Notes: a model not told the origin generated them from the letters alone. 64,000 bases of DNA from Bacteroidota bacterium (GCA_963169635.1 CAUJDL010000066.1:28156-92155); one strand, 5' to 3'; positions 37,428 through 46,263 are shown, numbered from the stretch's first letter. Program-made: numbers and translations.

Positions 37428-38417
37428 TTATTTACAAATTTTAATAATATATTTCGTCTTCCCACCTTCCATTTGTTCTACAAATTTAAGCTCTTTAAAC
37501 CGCCCGTCTGTATCTCTCATTAAAAGTTTAACAGGTAAGCCTGCTTTTTGGGCTACAATTAGCGAGGCATAAGTTTCCAAATATTCTTTAGGATACTTGC
37601 TGTTTTTTAATCTTTCATGAACTTCCCAAAATATACCTAAATAAGTTTTTTTATCTTTAGGCGTACCAACCCAACTATTGTAATAGGGGTTTCTTATATT
37701 TTTAGAGGTATCTTCGGGGTCAGGAATAGAATCTCTTGTATCTATAAAATCTGTTATAGATACAGGTTTGGAAGTATCGTAGTAATATTCTCTTACAATA
37801 GAGGTATCGGTTGGCATTAATGCAAACTGTTCTTTGTTGGGTCCTCCATATACCGTAAACAAAGCCTGAAACCTTCTTTTTCTTTTTGCGGTATCTGCTG
37901 TATTGGTAATCAACGACCAATAATCTCTTGGGCTTGGGCTGGGTACAACTACGGTACTATCATCTAATTTATAGGTATGTAAATGCACTGTGGCTACTGT
38001 GTAATCACTAATATATAAAGCAACTGTTTGAGCCTGCCCTGCATCAACATAATCAATAGCCTTATAAGTATAAGGGGTATCGGAGCCAATTGTTCTTATG
38101 GAAAAACCTGCTTCTGTTGTTCTGGCACGGCTGCTGTCCCTCAGTTTCTTCATGTATGCAGTAGTATCTATATATTTCATTATTGTATCGCAATACACTC
38201 CCCTCCTTATTGCAGAGTCACTACAAGTAGTGTCCACTATGGGCTTTACCGTATCAGTTCTCTTTTTACCACGAATAACTTCCATATCCCCATTATCCAA
38301 TACAGTAGCAGGTTTAGTAGGCGGTGTAGTAATAACATTAAAAATAACAGGATTAGGCGGAGCAATAGCTATGGGACATTGCCGCATTTTTGTTACGCAC
38401 CGTACTTTGCAGGACAC
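37428..38417 (-). CDS. JAMM-like metallopeptidase-domain protein of the island (effector candidate)
   Basis: A 329-residue protein, G+C-richer than its surroundings. The central part carries a JAMM/JAB-type pattern: Glu102 (RTTEAGFSIRTIG), His145-x-His147 (ATVHLHTYKLDD) and Ser162-x-x-Asp165 (VVPSPSPRDYWSLI), then YGGPNKEQFALMPTDTSIV. The first 50 residues (RQCPIAIAPPNPVIF, PATVLDNGDMEVI) loosely resemble DUF4280 PAAR-like spike proteins. The C-terminus is basic (KTKYIIKICK). The start is uncertain: GTG at 38417 has no signal peptide, and an ATG at 38458 is followed at once by TAG in this frame. It sits between two paralogous small exported proteins, an order seen in effector and immunity arrays. 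Function is inferred, not shown. Confidence 0.6.
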   Translation of the reverse strand: MSCKVRCVTKMRQCPIAIAPPNPVIFNVITTPPTKPATVLDNGDMEVIRGKKRTDTVKPIVDTTCSDSAIRRGVYCDTIMKYIDTTAYMKKLRDSSRARTTEAGFSIRTIGSDTPYTYKAIDYVDAGQAQTVALYISDYTVATVHLHTYKLDDSTVVVPSPSPRDYWSLITNTADTAKRKRRFQALFTVYGGPNKEQFALMPTDTSIVREYYYDTSKPVSITDFIDTRDSIPDPEDTSKNIRNPYYNSWVGTPKDKKTYLGIFWEVHERLKNSKYPKEYLETYASLIVAQKAGLPVKLLMRDTDGRFKELKFVEQMEGGKTKYIIKICK

Positions 38418-38465
38418 GATGCTGCGAAAAAAGCCTGTGTTATCTTTCTTTTGCTACATTTTATC

Positions 38466-38876
38466 TTAATACACAACCATATCCGTTACAATTGCGTTTT
38501 TTAGCAATAACTTTAATTTTCTTTCAGCAGTACCATCTCGCTGCCAAGCTATCCATTCTTCTAAATCTACATTTACTTTATTACTGATAGTTATGTTTAA
38601 ATCCGACATCGCAAATCCTTGCCCTGGAATCCAAGGAAAGAATAATAAAAAATCCTGATAATAAGCCATGCCTTTTCTCCTGCTGCCCATATTATCAGGA
38701 CGTGAAAAATCAATGCCTGCGACTTTTATATCATTAAACAATTTGCTCAAAGGCTGACCAATATAATTGGCTTTATTGGCATAAATGCTGTCTCTTAGTA
38801 TTCTCATAGAATCTACTTGACTGTACGTTTTACTTACAGCTATTGCCATTATCAATATAAAAAATATCTTTTTCAT
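38466..38876 (-). CDS. Secreted protein of the island, 136 aa (paralogue of the 168-aa protein)
   Basis: A 136-residue exported protein with signal peptide KKIFFILIMAIAVSKTYSQ. It shares with the 168-residue protein the segment NYIGQPLSKLFNDIK (about 37-51) and the C-terminal LLLKNAIVTDMVVY, so the two are diverged copies. An aromatic stretch DFLLFFPWIPGQGF lies in the middle. Its ATG overlaps the TAA of the upstream gene remnant (TAATG), mimicking the close spacing of the 329-aa and 168-aa pair. No known family is recognised; an immunity role is possible by context. Confidence 0.7.
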   Translation of the reverse strand: MKKIFFILIMAIAVSKTYSQVDSMRILRDSIYANKANYIGQPLSKLFNDIKVAGIDFSRPDNMGSRRKGMAYYQDFLLFFPWIPGQGFAMSDLNITISNKVNVDLEEWIAWQRDGTAERKLKLLLKNAIVTDMVVY

Positions 38877-39003
38877 TATTCACAAATTTTAACTTCAATA
38901 CTTTGTTTTTATTATTGCTTTCGTAGTGAATTTCTTTAGCTAATTTACGCATCTCCCCGTCATCGCCTTTTATATATAAATCAGCACTTATTAAAAAAGT
39001 ATT
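38876..39003 (-). pseudogene. 3' remnant of a 329-aa-protein paralogue
   Basis: Minus-strand translation gives FLISADLYIKGDDGEMRKLA, then KEIHYESNNKNK, which lines up with the last 45 residues of the 329-residue protein (SLIVAQKAGLPVKLLMRDTD, then GRFKELKFVE). A frame change near 38903 is needed to reach the ending EVKICE and stop, matching KICK and stop in the intact gene. Upstream in this frame a TGA at 39004-39006 closes it, so the 5' part is lost. Its position directly before the 136-residue gene repeats the order of the intact pair, showing that a two-gene unit was duplicated. Confidence 0.65.
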
Positions 39004-39031
39004 TCATTAAATGTAAATTTACTAAAAGTTT

Positions 39032-39907
39032 CTACTGCACTTTTTCAGCATTGGCAAAAATTTTCTTTTGTTTCCAATTGTACCAAGGTTTTGGCATAGT
39101 TTTCTTTAATACTGTATCAATTGTTCTCATACCAAATAAATTCCATACACCATTTAACTTGCCTGTAAAAGAAGATTGCATAGCTCTATGACTCATGGCA
39201 AAACCACTATCTAAATATTCCATGTGATGCCAATAAGCTGCAGGCATAAATAATGTATCGCCATGCTCTAATATTACTTCATAACCTTTTGCATTTTTTA
39301 TCGCAGGATATTTTTCTAAATCTAATTTACTTTTTTCATTATCATAATAATTACTAAAGTCTGCAAGGCTTAATACTTCAAAAGGTTTTCTATAAAGTTT
39401 ATATTGTTCGGAATAAGGAAATAATAATACACGTTTTCTTCCAACAAATTGTGTATGTAAAATATGACTAAGGTCTATATCAAAGTGCATGTGTGTAATA
39501 GAACTTTCGCCACCTGTAAAGAGCATAGGATATTTTTTTACAAAACCTTTCATTAAATGTTCGGGCCATGTAAAATCTTTTTTTAATTGTGGTGCATGAT
39601 CGAAAATATTGAATAAAAAAATTCTCCATCCAGCAGGACCTTTACTTATCATATCTACATAGTTGCCAAATGTTTTATAATCGTCTGCTGTATTAATAGG
39701 TGTATAAGCATCGCTTTTTACATTGTTATATAAAGCTACTTTAACATCGCCTACTAAGGCTTTAAAATATTGCCAATTCCATTTTTGATATGCAGGCCAC
39801 TGATGAGAAAGCTCTTTAATTACTACAGGTATTTGTGGTTGATAATATTTTTCTTTAAATACCTCAGCAGAAATATTATTGACAACATCTACAGGTTGTA
39901 AATACAT
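39032..39907 (-). CDS. JmjC-like cupin (cupin_8) protein
   Basis: A 291-residue cytoplasmic protein of the cupin_8/JmjC family of Fe(II)- and 2-oxoglutarate-dependent oxygenases, which hydroxylate proteins or small molecules. The iron triad is visible as THMHFDID (His-x-Asp) and the later His in PAAYWHHMEYLDSG. The N-terminal PVVIKELSHQWPAYQKW is typical of FIH-like members. EHGDTLFMPAAYWHH is the classic strand before the third ligand. The substrate is unknown. It is a single minus-strand gene just upstream of the accessory island and has the normal low G+C. Confidence 0.85.
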   Translation of the reverse strand: MYLQPVDVVNNISAEVFKEKYYQPQIPVVIKELSHQWPAYQKWNWQYFKALVGDVKVALYNNVKSDAYTPINTADDYKTFGNYVDMISKGPAGWRIFLFNIFDHAPQLKKDFTWPEHLMKGFVKKYPMLFTGGESSITHMHFDIDLSHILHTQFVGRKRVLLFPYSEQYKLYRKPFEVLSLADFSNYYDNEKSKLDLEKYPAIKNAKGYEVILEHGDTLFMPAAYWHHMEYLDSGFAMSHRAMQSSFTGKLNGVWNLFGMRTIDTVLKKTMPKPWYNWKQKKIFANAEKVQ

Positions 39908-40002
39908 AAAACAACTTTTTAAACTACAAATATATTATAGGTTTAAAAATAAAAATTATCTTACTTGATGAAAATTTATACTTCTGTTTTTTATAAAAAA
40001 AG

Positions 40003-40824
40003 CTACGAAATAAATAAATCTTTGTATAAAGTAGCACCTGATATTACTGCATATTTTTCTAAATCTGTAATACCTTCATTTGCTAAAACTTGCTCGTCTA
40101 TAAATGTATTGCCAGTATAACTTAAGTTTTGTTTAGATAAAATATAATAAGCTGCATCTGCAATAATAGCAGGTGTTCTGCTCATTTCTGCTAAAGCTTT
40201 ACCACCTAATAAATTTCTTACAGCAGCAGTATCTATCGTTGTTAGTGGCCACAATGCATTACTTGCTATTCCATCGTTTCTAAATTCTTCTGCCCAAGCT
40301 AATGCCATCATACTCATATTGTATTTACTCATGGTATAAGCAATATGTGGACTAAGCCATTTAGCTATTAAACTTATTGGTGGCGATAATGTAAGTATAT
40401 GTGCATTAGTAGATTTTTTTAAATAAGGCAAACAATGTTGAACTAATAAAAAAGTACCACGTACATTAATATCATGCATTAAATCGAAACGCTTAGCTGC
40501 TGTATTTTCTGTATTGGTAAGTTGTATTGCAGATGCATTATTGATAACAATATCTATACCTCCAAAACTTTCTACTGCTTTAGCAACTGCATTAATAATT
40601 TGTTCTTCATCTCTTATATCTGTTTGTACAGCTAAAGCTTTGCCACCAGCAGCTTCTATCTCTTTCGCTGCAGAAAAAATAGTACCTCCTAATACAGGAT
40701 TTTCTTCTACACTTTTTGCAGCAATAACAATATTTGCACCACTTGCTGCTAACTTTAAAGCAATAGCTTTTCCAATACCTCTACTTCCTCCTGAAATAAA
40801 AACTGTTTTATTATTAAATGGCAT
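40003..40824 (-). CDS. Short-chain dehydrogenase/reductase, HSDL2-like
   Basis: A 273-residue NAD(P)-dependent oxidoreductase. The cofactor loop is SGGSRGIGKAIALKLAASGA, followed by NNAS and the catalytic segment ILTLSPPIS ... AYTMSKYNMS with Tyr-x-x-x-Lys. The SPP in place of a simple SS before the active Tyr and the long loop AAKSVEENPVLGGTIFSAAK after strand 2 are typical of the hydroxysteroid-dehydrogenase-like 2 group, whose substrate in bacteria is unknown. It is the last gene of a loose minus-strand row with the hydrolase, bshA and the acyltransferase. Confidence 0.87.
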   Translation of the reverse strand: MPFNNKTVFISGGSRGIGKAIALKLAASGANIVIAAKSVEENPVLGGTIFSAAKEIEAAGGKALAVQTDIRDEEQIINAVAKAVESFGGIDIVINNASAIQLTNTENTAAKRFDLMHDINVRGTFLLVQHCLPYLKKSTNAHILTLSPPISLIAKWLSPHIAYTMSKYNMSMMALAWAEEFRNDGIASNALWPLTTIDTAAVRNLLGGKALAEMSRTPAIIADAAYYILSKQNLSYTGNTFIDEQVLANEGITDLEKYAVISGATLYKDLFIS

Positions 40825-40885
40825 ATCGTAAAAAAATAATAGTTATTAAAGCAATAAATATACTGTATTTTTTATTTGCTTTATT

Positions 40886-41701
40886 TTATTGCAACAAGCT
40901 ATCTAATGCTATATGAAATTCTTTAAAATCGTTTACATTATTATGTGCTGCTTTTTGAATAGTAATAAATTTATCGGTTGGTTTTAATACATTTTTAAGC
41001 TTTGTAGTGTTACTGTTAGGTATTACTTTATCTTCTGCTGCTTGAAAAATGGTAATTGGTGCTAATGTATTTTTTAAATAATTAATGGTTGGTAGTTTAT
41101 AATGTATCATTCTGTTTACAGGATACATAAAACAATATCGCTGAAACAAAGAAGGAATACTACTATAAGGTGTTTCTAAAATAAGCTGCTGACAATTTTT
41201 TTTATTAGATAAAAAAGCTGCTATTCCTGTACCTAAGCTTTTGCCATATAAAATAATTTGCTGCTCTGCAAATTTTGTTTTAGCCATATTATATACTTCT
41301 ATAGCTTGTTGTTGTAAAGCTTGTTCAGATAATTCACCTGTACTTTTTCCGTATGTAGGATAATCTGGCATCCAAACTTCATAACCATGTTGGGTAAAGT
41401 TTTTTGCATAAGCTGCATACCTATTTATATTATCTCTATTACCATGAAAATAAAGCACTACACCTTTTGTAGTAGTAGTATCTTTAGGAAAAAACTGCAC
41501 CATATTATATACAATATTATTATCGTAATTAATATTTACTTCTTTAAAAGGTGTATTAAAATTATAACGATAATTATCTGCTAATGCTGTTGGATGAAAT
41601 ATAAATTTTTCTTGAAAATAATAAATGACTAAGCCAAATGCTCCATACAAAAGCAATAAAACTTTTACCCAACGAAAAATTATTTTTTTATTCAATACCA
41701 T
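40886..41701 (-). CDS. Membrane-anchored alpha/beta hydrolase
   Basis: A 271-residue alpha/beta-hydrolase of the BEM46/ABHD13 type. One N-terminal helix (RWVKVLLLLYGAFGLVIYYF) anchors it, followed by EKFIFHPTAL, a common start of the group. The oxyanion strand is VVLYFHGNRDNINRY, the nucleophile elbow is YGKSLGTGIAAFL (Ser in G-K-S-L-G), and the acid and base are seen in AAEDKVIPNSN and KAAHNNVNDF. The substrate is unknown. It lies 17 bases after bshA on the same strand. Confidence 0.88.
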   Translation of the reverse strand: MVLNKKIIFRWVKVLLLLYGAFGLVIYYFQEKFIFHPTALADNYRYNFNTPFKEVNINYDNNIVYNMVQFFPKDTTTTKGVVLYFHGNRDNINRYAAYAKNFTQHGYEVWMPDYPTYGKSTGELSEQALQQQAIEVYNMAKTKFAEQQIILYGKSLGTGIAAFLSNKKNCQQLILETPYSSIPSLFQRYCFMYPVNRMIHYKLPTINYLKNTLAPITIFQAAEDKVIPNSNTTKLKNVLKPTDKFITIQKAAHNNVNDFKEFHIALDSLLQ

Positions 41702-41718
41702 TTTTATTTATTAAATAT

Positions 41719-42855
41719 TTACGATAATCCCATTCTGCAAAAACGACTATATAATTTTTCGTACAAAGGAATAATTTGATGAATATCAAATTTACAAGCA
41801 TGCTGATATGCAGCTTCTTTCATTTGTTGTAATTTTTCTTCGTTAGATAAAATATTAATAGCAAAATTGCTCATAGCATTTACATCACCTACATCTGCCA
41901 TAAAACCTGTTTCGCCATGTTTATTAATTTCAGGTAAACCTCCTGCATTAGTACTTATTACAATTACTCTTGCAGCCATGGCTTCTAAAGCTGCTAATCC
42001 AAAACTTTCATACTCGCTGGGTAAAAGAAAAATATCACTTACAGGTAATATTTCTTCCATTTGCTCTTGCTTACCTACAAAACGTATATCTGCTTCTATG
42101 TGCAATTGTCTTGCTAATTCTTCTATTACAGGTCTTTCAGGTCCATCGCCTACCATCATTAGTTTTGCAGGAATTTTTTTTCTTACAGTTGCAAATATTT
42201 TTACCACATCATCTACCCTTTTTACTTTTCTAAAATTGCTGGCATGTAAAAATATTTTTTCTCCATTAGGAGCAACAACTTTTCTAAAAGCATCAATAGG
42301 TTTTTTGCTAAAGCGTTCTATATCTACAAAGTTGGTAATAACATCTATGGATTTATTAATAGCAAAATGATTTAGTGTTTCTTGTTTTAAATTTTCGCTA
42401 ACTGCAGTAATTGCATCACTTTCATTAATAGAAAATGTAACTACAGGCTCATAAGTTTTATCTCTACCAACTAACGTAATATCTGTACCATGTAAAGTAG
42501 TAATAACAGGAATATTACGACCAATTTTTTGCTGAATAATTTGCTTTGCCATATATGCTGCACTTGCATGTGGTATTGCATAGTGTACATGTAATAAATC
42601 TAAATCGTAATTCATAATTACATCTACCATATTACTTGCTAATGCAACTTCATAAGGAGGATAATCAAATAAAGGATAAGTAGGCACTCTTACTTCGTGA
42701 TAAAAAATATTGGCATTAAATACATTTAATCTTACAGGCTGTTGATAGGTAATAAAATGCACTTGATGACCTTTATCTGCCAATGCTTTGCCTAATTCTG
42801 TAGCTAATACACCACTACCTCCAAATGTGGGATAACAAACAATTCCTATACGCAT
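41719..42855 (-). CDS. bshA: N-acetyl-alpha-D-glucosaminyl L-malate synthase BshA
   Basis: Glycosyltransferase family 4 enzyme for the first step of bacillithiol synthesis: UDP-GlcNAc plus L-malate gives GlcNAc-malate. The 378 residues begin RIGIVCYPTFGGSGVLATEL, the BshA start, with HVHYAIPHASAAYMAKQI and TTLHGTDITLVGRDKTYEPV following. The donor-site E-x7-E motif is in PSEYESFGLAALEAMAA. These segments separate it from ordinary GT4 enzymes. bshB and bshC are not in the window. The gene is followed closely by the alpha/beta hydrolase. Confidence 0.93.
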   Translation of the reverse strand: MRIGIVCYPTFGGSGVLATELGKALADKGHQVHFITYQQPVRLNVFNANIFYHEVRVPTYPLFDYPPYEVALASNMVDVIMNYDLDLLHVHYAIPHASAAYMAKQIIQQKIGRNIPVITTLHGTDITLVGRDKTYEPVVTFSINESDAITAVSENLKQETLNHFAINKSIDVITNFVDIERFSKKPIDAFRKVVAPNGEKIFLHASNFRKVKRVDDVVKIFATVRKKIPAKLMMVGDGPERPVIEELARQLHIEADIRFVGKQEQMEEILPVSDIFLLPSEYESFGLAALEAMAARVIVISTNAGGLPEINKHGETGFMADVGDVNAMSNFAINILSNEEKLQQMKEAAYQHACKFDIHQIIPLYEKLYSRFCRMGLS

Positions 42856-42915
42856 AAATCATCAATATTAAATAAATAAAAAGTGTGTGAAGTTAAGTTT
42901 AACTATAAAAACTTA

Positions 42916-44124
42916 CTAAACTTTTATATAGATTTTCCGCTTATCCATAATATAAACAATTAACCAATAAAAAATAATTAAGCTAATAGCATATATCATT
43001 GAGCCAACTCTTAAATCTGCTGAAATATTTTTACATACATGTTCATAAAACCAGCCAAATGCTGTAACATAAACAGGTTGTCCATTTTCATCTATACTAT
43101 CTGTAATTCTAAATAATGTTAATAGCCTTGGTAAAAAACCACTCAGCACAAAAATGAATAATGAATTTTTTCCGAACACATCAAAAAAACTACTCCATGC
43201 ACCTTTTGCATTTTTAAACTCTAATAAATAAATCATTACACCAATAGTAACAATAGCAAGGCCTGTAGTATAAACAGTATAACTACTACTCCATATTTTT
43301 TTATTAAGCGGAAAAACTAAATCCCAACAATATCCTGCAGCTAAAAAAACAATGCCTATCACAAATAAGTTGCTTAACATTTCAAATGTTTTGCCTTTTT
43401 GTTGAATATAAAAGCCAATAAGATAACCAAATATTACTTGTGCAATAGCTGCTGTAGTACTTGATATTCCTTCATAATCAAAATGAAAAACTTTGCCATC
43501 AACTTTATCTATATGTAACATGTGATGTTTAGAGAGTAAAGCAATATCTACATTTCTTCCAAAATATCCTGTTATAGAAAATGGATCTTGTGTATTACCT
43601 GCAACTAAACAAATAACCCAATAAGCAAATAATAAAATTGCTGCAAAAACAAATGCACCTTTAGGTTTTAAAAAATAGGCTACCAAAGATGCAATAAAAT
43701 AACAAATAGCAATTCTTTGTAGCACACCCATTATTCTTATTCCATCTTCAAAACTACTGCCATCGGTATTGGTATGAATAAACGACCATTGTTTAAACAC
43801 TAAATTATTACCACTCCATTGTAAAAAAGGACTGTAGTTTAAAAATAATCCAATAGCAAAAATGAGTAAGGAACGTTTAATTATCTTTTTTAAAAAATAG
43901 CTATTTCCTTTAGCTTGAAATTTAGGCATTACAAAAGCCATTGCATTGCCCATAGCAAAAAGAAAAAAAGGAAATACTAAATCTGTTGGTGTACAACCAT
44001 GCCAAGCAGCATGCTCTAATGGAGGAAAAATATGACTCCAAGAGCCAGGGTTATTTACCAAAATCATTAAAGCAATGGTAGCACCTCTAAACACATCTAA
44101 CGAATAATATCTTTGTTGCTGCAT
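42916..44124 (-). CDS. NagX/HGSNAT-like membrane acyltransferase (DUF5009)
   Basis: A 402-residue inner-membrane protein with about 10-11 helices. The start YYSLDVFRGATIALMILVNN, then HAAWHGCTPTDLVFPFFLFA with the conserved His, matches the heparan-alpha-glucosaminide N-acetyltransferase/NagX group, which moves an acetyl group across the membrane to amino sugars. The C-terminal helices (SSFFDVFGKNSLFIFVLSGF) fit. In Bacteroidota such proteins often go with GlcNAc or glycan use, but no sugar genes flank it. It lies 60 bases before bshA on the same strand. Confidence 0.85.
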   Translation of the reverse strand: MQQQRYYSLDVFRGATIALMILVNNPGSWSHIFPPLEHAAWHGCTPTDLVFPFFLFAMGNAMAFVMPKFQAKGNSYFLKKIIKRSLLIFAIGLFLNYSPFLQWSGNNLVFKQWSFIHTNTDGSSFEDGIRIMGVLQRIAICYFIASLVAYFLKPKGAFVFAAILLFAYWVICLVAGNTQDPFSITGYFGRNVDIALLSKHHMLHIDKVDGKVFHFDYEGISSTTAAIAQVIFGYLIGFYIQQKGKTFEMLSNLFVIGIVFLAAGYCWDLVFPLNKKIWSSSYTVYTTGLAIVTIGVMIYLLEFKNAKGAWSSFFDVFGKNSLFIFVLSGFLPRLLTLFRITDSIDENGQPVYVTAFGWFYEHVCKNISADLRVGSMIYAISLIIFYWLIVYIMDKRKIYIKV

Positions 44125-44295
44125 GAAAATTTTTTTAACTCAAAGACTTAACGAATGTAAGTATTTTGATGCGAAGATTTTTGTATAAAGTTGCTTATTG
44201 TCTTTTATAAAATAATGTACTTAAGAAAACAATCATTGTAAAAAGGTATTTACTTATTAAATTTTCTTTTCCTTTGCTAATCTTAAATTTTATTT

Positions 44296-45489
44296 ATGAA
44301 TACTTGTTATGTTATAGATGCAGTAAGAACACCTATAGGTAAATATGGTGGTAAATTAAGTAATACAAGACCAGATGATTTATTAGCTCATGTTATAAAA
44401 GCTATACTACAACGCAATAAAAATATTGATGTACATAAAATAGAAGATGTAATTGCAGGTGCAGCCAACCAAAGTGGAGAAGATAATAGAAATGTAGCAA
44501 GAATGGCAGCATTATTAGCTGGCTTACCTACAACTGTTGGTGGCAATACTGTAAATCGTTTATGTGCAAGTGGCTTACAAGCTGTAATGGATGCTGCAAG
44601 AGCCATTATGTGTGGTGATGGTTTATTATATATTGCAGGTGGTGTAGAAAGTATGACAAGAGCACCTTTTGTAACAGCTAAACAAGATAGTGCTTGGGGC
44701 AGAAAAACAGAAAGTTATGATACTACAATTGGTTGGCGTTTTATTAATAAAAATTTAGCAGCAATGTATCATCCTTATAGTATGGGAGAAACTGCTGAAA
44801 ATGTAGCAAAACAATGGAATATTAGTAGAGAAGCTCAAGATAATTTTGCATATACATCTCAACAAAAATATGCTGCTGCTTTACAAGCTAATAAATGGAA
44901 AGAAGAAATAATACCTGTAGAAATTTTAGAAAATAAACAAACAATTTTATTTGAGCATGACGAACATCCAAGACTTTCGTCAATAGAAAAATTAGCTGCT
45001 CTTAAACCTGCATTTGTAAAAGATGGAACAGTAACAGCAGGAAACTCATCAGGTATTAATGATGGTGCAGCAGCATTATTATTAGCCAGTGAAGAAGCAG
45101 TAAAACTTTTTAATTTACAACCATTAGCCAGAGTAGTAAGTATGGGTGTTGCAGGTGTAGATCCTTCAATAATGGGTATTGGTCCTGTGCCTGCATCTCA
45201 AAAAGCATTAGCAAGAGCAGGTATTACAGTGAATGATGTAGATTTAGTAGAGTTGAATGAAGCTTTTGCTGCACAATCTTTAGCATGTATGCAAGAGCTA
45301 CAATTAAACGATGCTATTGTAAATGTAAATGGTGGTGCTATTGCTTTAGGTCATCCTTTAGGTTGTAGTGGTAGCAGAATTTCTGCAACACTTTTGCACG
45401 AGCTTAAAAAACGTAAAGGCAAATATGGTTTAGCAACTATGTGTATTGGTGTAGGGCAAGGTGCTGCTATGGTTTATGAAAGTTTATAA
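44296..45489 (+). CDS. paaJ: Acetyl-CoA C-acyltransferase, PaaJ/PcaF-like thiolase
   Basis: Thiolase of the beta-ketoadipyl-CoA / 3-oxo-5,6-dehydrosuberyl-CoA type, which would cleave the PaaZ product. The 397 residues include RTPIGKYGGKLSNTRPDDLL and ANQSGEDNRNVARMAALLAG. The nucleophile Cys is in TVNRLCASGLQAVMDAARA, and the C-terminal residues are NGGAIALGHPLGCSGSRIS and CIGVGQGAAMVYES. The KYGG start and DTTIGWRF resemble PcaF/PaaJ more than fatty-acid FadA. The specific symbol is an inference. It stands alone, 19 kb from the paa operon. Confidence 0.85.
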   Translation: MNTCYVIDAVRTPIGKYGGKLSNTRPDDLLAHVIKAILQRNKNIDVHKIEDVIAGAANQSGEDNRNVARMAALLAGLPTTVGGNTVNRLCASGLQAVMDAARAIMCGDGLLYIAGGVESMTRAPFVTAKQDSAWGRKTESYDTTIGWRFINKNLAAMYHPYSMGETAENVAKQWNISREAQDNFAYTSQQKYAAALQANKWKEEIIPVEILENKQTILFEHDEHPRLSSIEKLAALKPAFVKDGTVTAGNSSGINDGAAALLLASEEAVKLFNLQPLARVVSMGVAGVDPSIMGIGPVPASQKALARAGITVNDVDLVELNEAFAAQSLACMQELQLNDAIVNVNGGAIALGHPLGCSGSRISATLLHELKKRKGKYGLATMCIGVGQGAAMVYESL

Positions 45490-45542
45490 TATTGATAAGG
45501 TTTTACTAAGCAATAGCCATTTAAAACAGCCAGCAATTCTCT

Positions 45543-45550
45543 TATCTTTG
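45543..45550 (+). promoter_or_regulatory. Predicted -7 element for lspA
   Basis: TATCTTTG is an exact TAnnTTTG match, 26 bases before the GTG start of lspA. No good upstream TTG element was seen. Confidence 0.45.
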
Positions 45551-45576
45551 CTGCTCTTAAAAATTAACTACCTACA

Positions 45577-46263
45577 GTGAAAGCAAGAAATATTATTTTA
45601 CTGATTGCAGCAATTATTGTTGCAGATCAGGCATTAAAATTTTACATAAAACTTAATTACTATACTGGCGAAGAACATAAAATAATTGGTAATTGGTTTA
45701 GACTACATTTTGTAGAAAATGAAGGAATGGCTTGGGGCTGGAAATTTGGTGGAGAATTTGGTAAAATTGCTTTAACCTTATTTAGATTAATTGCTGTAAT
45801 CTGGGGAACATTTTTAATTAAAGATTTTATTAAGAAAAATTATCACAAAGGCTTTATCATTTGTGCAGGTTTAATTTATGCTGGTGCTTTAGGCAATTTA
45901 ATAGATAGTATGTTTTATGGATTAATTTTTGATATTAGTTATGACGAAATGCATACACATTTTTATGGACAAGTAGCTAAAGCTTTTACTGGTGTACATT
46001 ATGGCTCTTTTATGCATGGCAGAGTAGTAGATATGTTTTATTTTCCTTTATTCAGTGGTACTTTTCCTAATTGGGTTCCTTTTTGGGGTGGCGAAGAATT
46101 TGAATTTTTTAGACCTGTATTTAATATAGCAGATGCTTCTATTTCTGTTGGTATTATTGCTATTCTTATTTTTCAAAATAAATTTTTTAAGAATAACGAA
46201 GTTAAAAAAAGTGCTACTGTAGAAACTTCTACTATTGTAAATGATACTAATCAAGTATTATAA
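45577..46263 (+). CDS. lspA: Lipoprotein signal peptidase (signal peptidase II)
   Basis: Inner-membrane aspartic peptidase that removes lipoprotein signal peptides before the lipid-modified Cys. The 228 residues are longer than the usual 160-170, as is common in Bacteroidota. VADQALKFYIKLNYYTGE, HFVENEGMAWGWKFGG, GALGNLIDSM and RPVFNIADASISVG (the last with a catalytic Asp) are the conserved boxes. The extra length is an insert between the last two boxes (about 115-180). GTG at 45577 is chosen from the start RNIILLIAAIIVADQ. It probably shares a transcript with the PAP2 gene. Confidence 0.94.
   Translation: MKARNIILLIAAIIVADQALKFYIKLNYYTGEEHKIIGNWFRLHFVENEGMAWGWKFGGEFGKIALTLFRLIAVIWGTFLIKDFIKKNYHKGFIICAGLIYAGALGNLIDSMFYGLIFDISYDEMHTHFYGQVAKAFTGVHYGSFMHGRVVDMFYFPLFSGTFPNWVPFWGGEEFEFFRPVFNIADASISVGIIAILIFQNKFFKNNEVKKSATVETSTIVNDTNQVL

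Noticed and set aside
38028..38504. Plus-strand open frames of 158 and 123 codons opposite the 329-aa gene
   Set aside because: They run antisense through the JAMM-like gene, have no recognisable features, and are explained by the higher G+C there, which leaves more frames open by chance.
45577..46263. LspA length of 228 residues as a fusion
   Set aside because: The extra residues form an insert between conserved boxes, as I recall for other Bacteroidota LspA proteins; all catalytic boxes are present.
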